From the NCBI GenBank assembly GCA_009667805.1, contig CM019064.1, positions 111,202,328 to 111,266,327 of the forward strand: a stretch of 64,000 nucleotides of DNA. The letters run 5' to 3'. Position 1 is the stretch's first letter; the number at the start of each line of letters is the position of its first letter. Under the pieces are notes generated by a model that searched no databases, had not been told where the DNA came from, and worked only from the letters and a program-made list of their open reading frames with translations. Source of the stretch: Leptobrachium leishanense. Its lineage: Eukaryota > Chordata > Amphibia > Anura > Megophryidae. The position numbers were made by a program, and so were the translations under genes. Positions 1-9,807 of this stretch are shown here, piece after piece.

Positions 1-116
1 CATGTGTGAGCTAGGGCAATATATCCATGTGTGAGCTGGGACAATATATCCATGTGTGAGCTGGGGCAATATATCCAGTGTGAACTGGGGGCAATATATC
101 CAGTGTGACTAAAGGG
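1..116. repeat. 25-bp minisatellite cut by the window edge
   Basis: Four to five tandem units of about 25 bp, each close to catgtgtgagctggggcaat plus atatc. The last units lose two bases (cagtgtga...). The array continues off the left edge. It resembles the minisatellites inside the Helentron-like elements further right, but no element end is visible here, so the host element is unknown. Confidence 0.85.
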
Positions 117-2485
117 GTATTTATTAGGACACGAAAAATCATCATAATAATCAGTTTTTCCCTGGGCGTTAGAGTACCCCCACCTATTTTTCCTGAAAAA
201 AAGCACTGTTACTATATAGAACCTGCGTATATGTATAGGGTCATGCCTAGCTTCTGCTGAAGAGGGTCCAATAAACCCTAAACAGCGCTGTCCAGGAGTG
301 GCTTGACCAGTTGCATAAACCTGATATCTGCTAAAAAAAAAAGCCATCTAGTATTGCATGGCATTGATTGAAGGGTTCTGTGTGAAAACAGAACCAGGAT
401 GCAAAAAATGGGAAATTGCTTACCCAGAGTTCTGTGCTCCATATGGGGAATGTAGCACATGAGCTCTGGGATGCAGTTCTTTGAATTGCTGTGATATATA
501 AATGGCCTCTGCAATAATAAACTTTATTTTATATATATATACATATATACTGTATATATATACAGTATATATACATAATTGAGAAAAATGTGATCAAGTA
601 ACTGCAAAAAGAATGACATTGCGGTGGTTACAGCACTAAAAAGTGATTTGCGCCAAGCTGTAATCAAACTGGAAACATTAAACTCTTATTTATTTGGGTT
701 TCAATTCCGAAGACAATTAAACAAAAATAGTCTTTAACAGTAATAAATAACTACTATATAAAACACCTAAACAAATCCACATTTCTCAATTCTAAGAAAG
801 TTACCTGCTCCTTCTCACTGCAGCCTCATAGATTTTCAGCTCAGACATTGCCCGTACATTATGTGCCATATAAATCATGCACAGCATATGTTTAGAGACA
901 TGCACTCACTTTTTACTACTTGGGAAATAGCATGAACAAGCTGAAGAGACACAGACAAATTTTGCAAAGGGAAGGTTTCATTTATTTATTTATTTAGAAA
1001 GTATTTTACCAGGAAGGATACATTGAGATTTCTCTCGTTTTCAAGTATGTCCTGATTCACAAACATTTACTACATGAATATGTATATTTCTAGGCATAAG
1101 TAATCAAGTGTAGACAAAACAACCTATCTACTACAGAAATATATCATCGTCATGTCTCCTAGTGATTTTATATGGAAAAAACACAACTGTCATAATGTAC
1201 AAAACATAATCAGTGTGTTTGTATAATTCAGACATTGCTTTAGCTTACATGGAAATACAATCAAACGAATCTCGATTTTTTGGAACAAAGAAATGAAGGA
1301 TGTTAATATCAAATGATACTCCGGCAAACATTTTTAATTCAGTGGATAATTATTTGGAAATGGCTGCACCATTTACACATGTTTTTAATAGGATGACTTT
1401 TTTCCTACTTCTAATCTGAGTTATCTGACCTGCATATTCAATCATGTTGGACCATTGAAATCAGGCTGGTTCACAATGGTTTGGCATTCACAAAAGGGCT
1501 CTACGATTGTTGCCTTACGTGTCTAAAAATCCCATGAACCAGACCTCAACTTTTCAACTTCACTACCATTGGTACTCTCCTGTAGCAGGAGGCAGCTGAC
1601 CTCGACATGCAGTGCAAAAAAATAAACAAAGCCTTAACCCAGATGCGGTACCGGTACTTGAAATGGCTGGGTTTCACAATGGTGACAATAAGGTATATTA
1701 TTGGGCCTGATTTCTTTAGAATGGCTGGGCTTATAACAGGACTGAGGTGTAAGTATCCAGACAGAAAATAAAAAAAAACAATTCTAGGCTGGTACATAGA
1801 GCAATAGAGCAGACAGGGTCAGATAGCAAGATAACGTAGCCGAGTAGACGAGGCAATAGATAAGACAGGGTCAGATAACAAAGTCGTGTCGATAAGAGTA
1901 ACAAGACCACAGAGTAAAGTTAATATTGCGTAAAGTGAAAACCACAACAGAGTAATGATCTTGTCTAAGGTGTGAGTTTATACAGGAGGGTCAATCTCCA
2001 TCTACGCTGACCTCATAGTTGTGTGCCAAAAGGTGTGCACACAGTGCGCCAGGATGACACCAGGCATACAGCATTGTTAGCATCATGAAACTCAGTGCAC
2101 TCAGGAATGGCACAAGATCCAGCTGCCTGTCATAGAATTAAACTGGTGCTGGAGGATGTTGGGAGGGAGGTGTACTGCTGATGCAATGGTGCATGTCAAG
2201 TTGAGGAGCAACACAACATGGAACCCCTGAGACTGTCAGGCCTGATATTTACCAGGAGAATTATTTTCTTCTTAAAAGGCTAGTATTCTGCGTAGACATG
2301 TACAGAGTACTGGCTTGAGAAATGCTGCTTCAGCATGTGAAATTTTGGTTTTTTTTGTGTGAATAATGTGCCTTTCACACCTCTCACCCTGGACTTACAC
2401 ATGGCTAGATCACAACCCCAGTGTCTGGCTCAGTGTTAAAAATATACTTGATATGTTAAGCATGTTTCATAGTGGAAGACTCTAT
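117..2485. other. No gene seen; AT-rich sequence with small repeats
   Basis: No coding signal was found. It contains a TA-rich palindromic microsatellite at 527-577. A short dispersed repeat at 419-525 (acccagagttct... tatggggaatgtagcacatg) recurs at 53790-53890. A SINE tail lies at 994-1052. Two loose copies of agacagggtcagata lie at about 1809-1881. The remaining ORFs are short and resemble no known protein. Confidence 0.5.
994..1055 (-). repeat. SINE 3' fragment
   Basis: The words agaaagtattttaccagg and gatacattgagatttctc recur at 5842-5893, 46727-46787 and 49076-49125. At 46727 and 36528 they belong to complete tRNA-derived SINEs. Here only the 3' part remains, in minus orientation. Confidence 0.75.
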
Positions 2486-3354
2486 CAGGGTTATTCAAAG
2501 AGATTCGAAAAGTCACCGCATGTTCGGTGACTTTTCGTTCTCTTCAATTTGGTTTGTTTTGCCGATCCCATTTCGGTGACCCTGCGGTGTATTCAGCAAG
2601 CACCACAGGGTCCCCGAATTGCAGGGAAAAGCTGCTGCAAACTGACGAAAACTAACCGCAAAACCCAGCGAATGCACGCCGAAAACCCTCAAAAACATCT
2701 GGATTAACCTGCCGAAAACCACAGAAAAACCCGAACAGGAGCCGATCGCAGCCTTCGACACAGCAGAAGAGGCAGTGAATAAATTAGTAAAACAGTTAGC
2801 ATGAATGATTGAAAAGTGAAACACTGTTTGCAAAGAAACTACTGAGCGAAAATGTCTGAAATTTACATATGAGGTCCAGGGAATGATAATAAAGAGGGCT
2901 GTTACAGAAAAAATATGTAAACTTAAAAAAACAATAATCAGAAAAATGCTTAAAATATCCTAAAAAAATCTATAAATAAAGAGACTCTTTACTGCAGTAT
3001 TTTATAATGAACGGTTTATTAGATATTGAATTAAAAAAGGAATATTTTTAACATTGACGCCTATGGGATTCTCCTGAATAAACTTGCCGAATTAAACCAC
3101 CGAATGGCAGGGCATTAGGGGAACCTTTCACTGTTGGTTTTTGTTCTCTAAATAGCCGAAGCAGTGCTTTTTCATGGGGTTTTCACTGCCCTCGAACAGG
3201 CACCGAACAGGCACCGTATGTTCAGGCAATTCGCCAGGATTTGGCAAATTGCCTGCTCTCTGGATAGCCGAATGGCCAAGAAAGGTAACCGAACGCTGAT
3301 TTTCAGCGTTCGGTTACCTTTCTCAAGCAATTCGGATCTCTTTGAATAACCCTG
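2486..3354. mobile_element. CAGGGTTATTCA-family DNA transposon (non-autonomous), copy A
   Basis: Starts CAGGGTTATTCAAAGAGATT and ends with the inverted form (...tctttgaataaccctg). It is flanked by the 3-bp direct repeat TAT (2483-2485 and 3355-3357). The interior has no ORF of substance. It carries self-complementary stretches such as ccgaacgctgatttt/cagcgttcgg near 3290-3313. Related long copies lie at 14732, 16506 and 50380. A 3-bp duplication fits PIF/Harbinger or CACTA-type elements; the superfamily is not settled from ends alone. Confidence 0.85.
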
Positions 3355-3694
3355 TATGTTTAAACTTCTCTATGAAAAACAGGAAGGCTCCCTTTCCCAA
3401 GAATGTAATATTTAGCCTCTTTGCTGTCCTATTGTTTATTTATTTATTTACTAGGTGGAAAGCCTGCCCAGAGGGCAGTCTATTGTTGTTGTCGCCAGGT
3501 CAGAATTCACGTCCACATAGTTTTTTTTCAATGTCCTATCCAAGAGTATCTCTCTATATAAATACGTTTGTAACGCGTCCATCGCCATCCCATCCGCAAC
3601 AGGAGGGCCGACTGAGCAGCTGTGATGGATGCGCACACAGCTGACAGCGCATTACAAAGGAATTTATATATTAGAGTAGGTTCCTCTTCCCTCT

Positions 3695-3885
3695 TAGATT
3701 GTAAACTCACGAGAACCGGACCCTCAGATTGTAAACTCGTGGGACCCCTCAGATTGTAAGCTCATGTGGCCCCTTAGATTGTAAGCTCATGTGGCCCCTT
3801 AGATTGTAAGATCATGTGGCCCCTTAGATTGTAAGCTCATGGGGCCCCTTAGATTGTAAACTCATGGGGCCCCTTAGATTGTGTT
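3695..3885. repeat. 25-bp tandem repeat (ttagattgtaagctcatg unit)
   Basis: About seven units of ccccttagattgtaagctca plus tgtgg. The unit resembles the conserved start of the LINE-like 3' end at 63797 (tagactgtaagttccccc), so the array may have grown from a fragment of that repeat. Confidence 0.85.
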
Positions 3886-3975
3886 GGGCTGGGGCGGGCA
3901 TTTTTTTTGTAGCGTATACATTATGGGTATATTTAATGGCACGTGGTATGCATGGCATGACAGGCTGGTATTTAG

Positions 3976-5530
3976 GCACACTGGTATTATGAGACACTGG
4001 TATTATGAATGGCAGACTGGCATTATGGCTGGCAGACTGGCATTGTGCATGGCAGACTGGTAATATGGCTGGCAGACTGGTATTGTGCATGGCAGACTGG
4101 TAATATGGCTGGCAGACTGGTATTGTGCATGGCAGACTGGTAATATGGCTGGCGAACTGGTAATATGGCTGGCAGACTGGTAATATGGCTGGCAGACTGT
4201 TAATATGGCTGGCAGACTGGTATAGTGCATGGCAGACTGGTAATATGGCTGGCAAACTGGTAATGTGCATGGCAGACTGGTAATATGGCTGGCAGACTGG
4301 TAACATGGCTGCCGAACTGGTAATATGGCTGGCAGACTGGTTTTGTGCATGGCAGACTGGTAATATGGCTGGGAACTGGTATTGTGCATGGCAGACTGGT
4401 AATGTGCATGGCAGACTGGTAATATGGCTGGCGTACTGGTAATGTGGCTGGCAGACTGGTAATATGGCTGGCAGACTGGTAATATGCCTGGCAGACTGGT
4501 ATTGTGCATGGCAGACTGGTAATATGGCTGCCGAACTGGTAATATGGCTGGCAGACTGGTAATATGGCTGGCAGACTGGTTTTGTGCATGGCAGACTGGT
4601 AATATGGCTGGGAACTGGTATTGTGCATGGCAGACTGGTAATGTGCATGGCAGACTGGTATTGTGCATGGCAGACTGGTAATATGGCTGGCAGATTGGTA
4701 ATATGGCTGGGAACTGGTATTGTGCATGGCAGACTGGTATTGTGCACGGCAGACTGGTAATATGCATGGCAGACTGGTAATATGCATGGCAGACTGGTTT
4801 TGTGCATGGCAGACTGGTAATATGGCTGGGAACTGGTATTGTGCATGGCAGACTGGTAATATGGCTGGCAGACTGGTAATATGTCTGGCAGACTGGTATT
4901 GTGCATGGCAGACTGGTAATATGGCTGGCGAACTGGTATTGTGCATGGCAGACTGGTAATATGGCTGGCGTACTGGTAATATGGCTGGCGAACTGGTAAT
5001 GTGGCTGGCAGACTGGTAATATGGCTGGCAGACTGGTAATATGCCTGGCAGACTGGTATTGTGCATGGCAGACTGGTAATATGGCTGCCGAACTGGTAAT
5101 ATGGCTGGCAGACTGGTAATATGGCTGGCAGACTGGTTTTGTGCATGGCAGACTGGTAATATGGCTGGGAACTGGTATTGTGCATGGCAGACTGGTAATT
5201 TTGCATGGCAGACTGGTATTGTGCATGGCAGACTGGTAATATGCATGGCAGACTGGTAATATGGCTGGGAACTGGTATTGTGCATGGCAGACCAGTCATA
5301 TGCATGGCAGACTGGTAATATGCATGGCAGACTGGTATTGTGCATGGCAGACTGGTAATATGCATGGCAGACTGGTATTGTGCATGGCAGACTGGTAATA
5401 TGCATGGCAGACTGGTATTGTGCATGGCAGACTGGTAATATGCATGGCAGACTTGTATTGTGCATGGCAGACTGGTAATATGGCTGGGAACTGGTATTGT
5501 GCATGGCAGACTGGTAATATGTCTGGCAGG
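3976..5530. repeat. 20-bp minisatellite, roughly 77 units
   Basis: Two interleaved unit types, ggcagactggtaatatggct and ggcagactggtattgtgcat, alternate with variants (gaactgg, gtactgg, 19-bp units with gggaactgg). Blocks of several units repeat as higher-order groups; for example 4320-4400, 4530-4640 and 5100-5180 are near-identical. The units are contiguous with no unique spacers. The long ORFs across it exist only because the repeat is rarely interrupted by stops. Confidence 0.95.
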
Positions 5531-5788
5531 CTGGGCATGGAGGAGATGCAGGCTGGGCATGGAGGAGATGCAGGCCGGGCACGGAGGAGGTGGAGGCCGG
5601 GCACGGGGGAAATGGAGGCCAGCAAGGAAGAGATATACAAAACAAATCTGATCCATTGGAGTGGCGCTGTGCTGTGCGCCTCTCCAATTGATCGGATTTG
5701 TTTTGTCCCTCTCGCACGCCGGCTGTGCGCGTGCCGCGGCCGTTGGATGCGCACGCAGCCAACCGCCGCAGGTTGCGCGCACATGCGC

Positions 5789-5824
5789 AGTAGGGTTTTG
5801 GCGACGGACACGCCAGCCCTTACT
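5789..5824 (+). other. 3'-terminal hairpin of Helentron-like copy 1
   Basis: Imperfect stem (agtagggttttggcg against cgccagcccttact) with loop acggaca, directly before the terminal cttttatagtatagat. The equivalent stem at 48698-48732 is a perfect 14 bp. Hairpins near the 3' end are the usual termination signal of rolling-circle transposons. Confidence 0.65.
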
Positions 5825-5841
5825 CTTTTATAGTATAGATA

Positions 5842-5940
5842 AAGTATTTTACCAGGAAGGATACATTGAGATTTCTCTTGTTTTCAAGTACGCCCTAGGT
5901 TCAAGAATATTAAATTTTTACAGTAACAGAAATACAAAGT
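5842..5940 (-). repeat. SINE 3' fragment
   Basis: Matches the SINE tail words (ttaccaggaaggatacattg, agatttctcttgttttcaag). It directly abuts the right end of the Helentron-like element, so that element probably inserted beside or into an older SINE. Confidence 0.65.
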
Positions 5941-6639
5941 AATAAAATGCAAGATATTAAAAAACAACACAAATATACAGATTAACAGAAAATAAATATG
6001 TAGGAAATATATTCACTATGTTAAATGTTTACAGGTGCATTCCGTATTGAGGTATGTTAATAGAGATCTCTTAAGTGACTTTAGACTGGGGGAAGATTTG
6101 ATGGCATCTGGGAGGTTATTTCCATAATTGTGGTGCTCTGTAGGAAAATGAGGATCAAACTAGGGATGAGCCGAACATACCCCGAGTTCGGTTCGAGCCC
6201 GAACCCGAACTTCCCATTTGTTCGGGTCCGAACCCGAACCCGAACCCCCATGCAAGTCAATGGGGCTGAAAATTCGTTTTTTTAGAGTGCCCTCCAAGAG
6301 GGCATATATGCTATATATTTGCCATAAAAGGTGTATGGGGGTCCGGATAGTGCCCTGGGGGACAGGAAACAAGGACAAAAAGTTTAAAAAAAACATTTTT
6401 AAAGGGACAGTGAGTTTTCCATGAAATAAGGGTTAAAAATAAAAATGAAAAATTCCTTCAAATATCGTGCCTAGGAGGTCCCCATAACCTGCCCGTGAAG
6501 TGGCGGATTTCTAGGATGTATAGAAATATGTAAAAACCAAAAAATGACATTTCAAATGACGGTAAATGCTTTTCCTTTAATCTATCCATAAACAACTGCT
6601 TGGGGCGGCAGTCTGTATGAAAAGAGGAGACATTTTCGG

Positions 6640-7629
6640 ACACGCAGAAAAAGTTTACTGATTTTTTGGCGGTGAAAAGCAGGAGAATGGAAACTTCTAG
6701 ACCAAAAAGCCGATTTGGAAAGTGAGATAAATGGGAGAATTTTTCTGTTTCGGCTATTTTGACATAGAATTTTCCATTCTCCAGTCATTCTCCTGAGTTT
6801 CACCTTTCTCGGGAGAATTCTCCTGAGTCTCACCTTTCTCTGAATAATCAGGGTTATTCAGAAAGCGGTGAAGAGCAGAATGACTGGAGAATGGAAAATT
6901 CTAGGTCAAAATAGCCAAACCAGAAAAATTCTCCCATTTAGGCTAGGGTCAGACTAGTGAATTTTTAACGTGCGTTTAGGCGCACTTAATCACGGCCACA
7001 CTAGCAGCAAATGATGGCCAATGACAGCCAATATACGAAGTACGGTCGCACGAAAGTCCGGCTGCGCAACGCAAGTGGAAAATGAACGCATTTTTTCGAG
7101 AACGCAGAACCGCTAGTACGGACGTACAGAGTGCGCTGCGTCCACTAGCGGCGTGTGTGCGTGATTTGGAGACGTCAGACCCTGCTCATGTCTGGCCAAC
7201 ATAACGTCCAGACACCCAAAGTTTCCTGGTTTGGATCCGTAAAAAATCACGCACAAAAATGCGCATCGTATGACCGTTTTCGCGCAATCCATGAAAAAAT
7301 ACGTTAATGTGTTCGGACGCACTTTTTGACGGTCGCTGCGAAAAATGCGTTAGTCTGACCCTAGCCTTATCTCACTTTCCTAATCGGCTATTTGGTCCAG
7401 ATTGTTCTCTTTTCCTGCCATTCTCCTGGTTTTCACCTTTCTCTGAACAACCCTGAGAGAGAGGTGAAAGCCAGGAGAACTGGCAAGAGAAGAGAACAAT
7501 CTAGACCAAATAGCTGATTTGGAAAGTGAGATAAATGGGAGAATTTTTCTGGTTTGGCTATTTTGACCTAGAATTTTCACTTCTCCAGTTATTCTCCTGC
7601 TTTTCACCGCTCTCTGAATAACCCTGTGA
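6640..7629. repeat. Tandem cluster of foldback (CAGGGTTATTCAGAGA) elements
   Basis: Three related copies lie head to tail: about 6640-6848, 6849-7455 and 7456-7629. Each carries the inverted motifs agaaaaattctcccattt and gtgaaaagcaggagaat. The same ~180-bp foldback stands alone at 21650-21831 and 34800-34978. The middle copy is enlarged by the insertion at 6941-7366. Confidence 0.7.
6941..7366. mobile_element. PIF/Harbinger-like MITE (GGCTAGGGTCAGAC ends)
   Basis: Ends GGCTAGGGTCAGACTAG and ...GTCTGACCCTAGCC are inverted repeats. Flanking TTA direct repeats (6938-6940, 7367-7369) are a TWA-type duplication. The sequence outside rejoins as the unbroken foldback motif (cccattta + tctcactttcc). 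The interior is CpG-rich (acggccgcac-like words). Copies lie at 8481, 13636, 55188 and 55872. Confidence 0.85.
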
Positions 7630-8116
7630 ATGTTTAATCCCGAGGTGAAAAATATCATTGCTTTAGATTTTTTTCAAACACCAGTTAAATGCAGCATATT
7701 AGGATGTTTTAGGGAAATTAATTCTCAAATCTCAATCAGAAGCAGACACCAGACACCACCCCACCCTCAGTATATTGTACAATGTATCAAATTGATTACC
7801 AGACTAAAAACACCTGGTGTTATGCCCGTTTGTGAACAGAGGTCATTTAGAGTTGATAATCTTTCCACGTACACATTAGTTTTTAATTCAATATCTAATA
7901 AACCGTTGCTTATAATATTCTGCAGTAAAGAGTCTCTTTATTTCTAGATTTTTTAGTATTTAAGCATTTTCTATACTTTTTTCAAAATTTCTTTTTTTTT
8001 TCGAACCCGAACCGAACACGCCCAAAAAGTTCGATATTCGCGAACTTTCGAACTGCCAAAGTTCGGGTCGAACTCCGAACCGTCCGAACCCGAACAGCTC
8101 ATCCCTAGATCAAACC

Positions 8117-8240
8117 ACTTTCTTTTTGTATTGTGGTACTGTAAGTAAGGTGCATGTATTTGTATTGTATACTTGTTCTATCTCACCCATTGCACGGCGT
8201 TACGGAACTTGTTGGCGCTTTATAAATAATAGAAACTGTA
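8117..8240 (+). repeat. LINE-like 3' end fragment (diverged)
   Basis: Ends cggaacttgttggcgctttataaataatag, the signature tail also seen at 63900-63970 and, reversed, at 26740-26790. The upstream part is diverged. Confidence 0.55.
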
Positions 8241-8480
8241 ACGGTTTTAGATGGATCAATGTGTAATAATGCTTTGCACCATCACCTCCACATCAGTGGT
8301 ACATGGGACATATTTATGTCATAGTATATTAATTGTGTCTACTTGTATTACTTATTGTAGAGACGGCAGAGAGGAGACTGTGCTGTGAAAGGGAAGCATT
8401 CTATCGCCAATAAATCTGTGAAAAATCAACAATTCAGCTTCACGGTAAGATACCCGTTATTTTTCATTTTATTTCTATTA

Positions 8481-8930
8481 GGCTGCTGTCAGACGAGCGT
8501 AGTGTTCACGTCCGTGATTGCGCCTAAAAGTACGTCCGTGATAGCATGACAGGAAGCCCATCGGAGCCCGACACACGAAGTACGTCCGCACTGAACTGCG
8601 GCCGCACAACGGCCGCGGCCCACGGACGCAAGGCAGGCAAGAACGTACAACCGCTAGAACGGCCGCACAAAGTGCGCTGCGTCCGCAACGTCCGCATAGC
8701 TTTGTGTGTGAGTGATGGAACGTGGTCAGACGGACTGCATTTATACGTCCAGCATTTTTCACGGACAAAATGGTTTTGCTTTTTAATTTATTTTCCCTCC
8801 TACATCCGTCAAAATATATACGTCAGTGAAAAAAACGGACTGTCTGGCCACTACTGCGTCTTCCGTACTAACGTACGTCCGTGTGCACGGACGTACAGTC
8901 CGTAGAAATCACGCTCGTCTGACCCTAGCC
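8481..8930. mobile_element. PIF/Harbinger-like MITE
   Basis: Starts GGCTGCTGTCAGACGAGCG and ends CGCTCGTCTGACCCTAGCC. It is flanked by TTA on both sides (8478-8480, 8931-8933). The interior is CpG-rich with many cgtccg/cggacg words; the short ORFs in it are not convincing genes. Confidence 0.85.
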
Positions 8931-9126
8931 TTAAAAGGCCCTGCAAAATCCTCAGCATCAGGCTCATACTTGAATTATTTTTTTCATAGTGGCCGTTAGT
9001 GGGGCCTCATGTTTAAGGTTCGCCTAAGGCCTCACAAAGTCTAGAGCCGCTTCTGCATACACTACATCTCTATATTTAGTGAGGGTCCTCTAAACCCCCA
9101 TGAATTTGTAGCTATTAATTTATTAA

Positions 9127-9807
9127 GGGCCCTATTACAATCTTCGCGCAAAACGTCATATTACAATGTCAGCAACAAACGCGCGTAATCGTGTACCGCG
9201 GGTGAACCTGCGCAAACCCTTTGTGAACGTATTGTACAGCGCGCGTCCTTACTTAACATTGTGAGCGCAAACGCGAATGAACGCTGGTACGCATATGGTA
9301 TTACAATCTATTTGCAGTTTGTAACGCACTGCCTTTGCGCGCATAATTTTAGCAACTCCTAAAAGCCAGTGTTAATGGCAAATCTGAACGACCTGGCCGA
9401 ACCCAAATACACCAGCCCAAAAAAAAAAAAGCAGCAAAGTATAGTTACACATTCTACTCATACCAAACCAATAAAATTGAGAAGTTGTGAGTGCATTTAT
9501 TATTGCTGCAGCATATATACTCAGATTGACTTTGGCAGGTGCAAAAAGTTAACGTGAAATAATTGTGGGTCTTAATTCTTATTGGCTGAATCGCGTGAAA
9601 AAAACAGTCCGCACACTGATTTCTGCACGCAAAGTTGCTGCGCGCGCATTTGTGCACGTCCGTTTTACGCACGTTATTGCTCGACGGATGAAAAAATGTG
9701 CGAGGATTGTAATTCCAGCGTTGATTTACGCGAGCTAACGCTTAACGCTTGGCGCACAAATTCACGCGTTTCGCAAGCGTTTTAACGCGAAGATTGTAAT
9801 AGGGCCC
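9127..9807. mobile_element. PIF/Harbinger-like MITE (GGGCCCTATTACA ends)
   Basis: Inverted ends GGGCCCTATTACAATCTTCG and CGAAGATTGTAATAGGGCCC, flanked by TAA on both sides (9124-9126, 9808-9810). The interior alternates gcgca-rich arms around an AT-rich centre. Relatives lie at 59320 and 62846. Confidence 0.85.

Larger units (their letters stand above)
3452..5840 (+). mobile_element. Helentron-like non-autonomous element, copy 1 (20-bp minisatellite inside)
   Basis: The left end aggtggaaagcctgcccaga... and the right end ...ggcgacggacacgcc... cttttatagtatagat are both shared with the element at 47134-48748, although the interiors are unrelated. A hairpin (about 5789-5824) sits just before the AT-rich 3' terminus, as in Helitron/Helentron elements. 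Inside are a 25-bp array (3695-3885), a 20-bp array (3976-5530) and an inverted repeat at 5638-5707. No Rep/helicase is encoded, so it would depend on another element. Helentron is an inference from the asymmetric ends, terminal hairpin and internal tandem repeats. Confidence 0.6.
6161..8107. mobile_element. hAT-like DNA transposon, copy 1, with nested insertions
   Basis: The terminal inverted repeat is TAGGGATGAGC / GCTCATCCCTA (11 bp perfect). It extends into complementary gttcggg/cccgaac-rich subterminal repeats. The element is flanked by an exact 8-bp direct repeat GATCAAAC (6153-6160 and 8108-8115). An 8-bp duplication with a TAGGG-type end is typical of the hAT superfamily. No transposase is visible. 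The interior (about 6640-7629) is filled with foldback elements, one itself split by a Harbinger-like element at 6941-7366. It is a relative of the copy at 44192. Confidence 0.85.

Noticed and set aside
3976..5530. CRISPR-like array
   Set aside because: Units are contiguous without unique spacers, and the context is a vertebrate genome.
3824..5782. Open frame of 652 codons (and overlapping frames of 407 and 520 codons) on the minus strand
   Set aside because: The translated product is the 20-bp minisatellite read in frame (HITSLPCTIPVC-type repeats). Several frames are open at once, there is no domain, and it sits inside a non-autonomous transposon.
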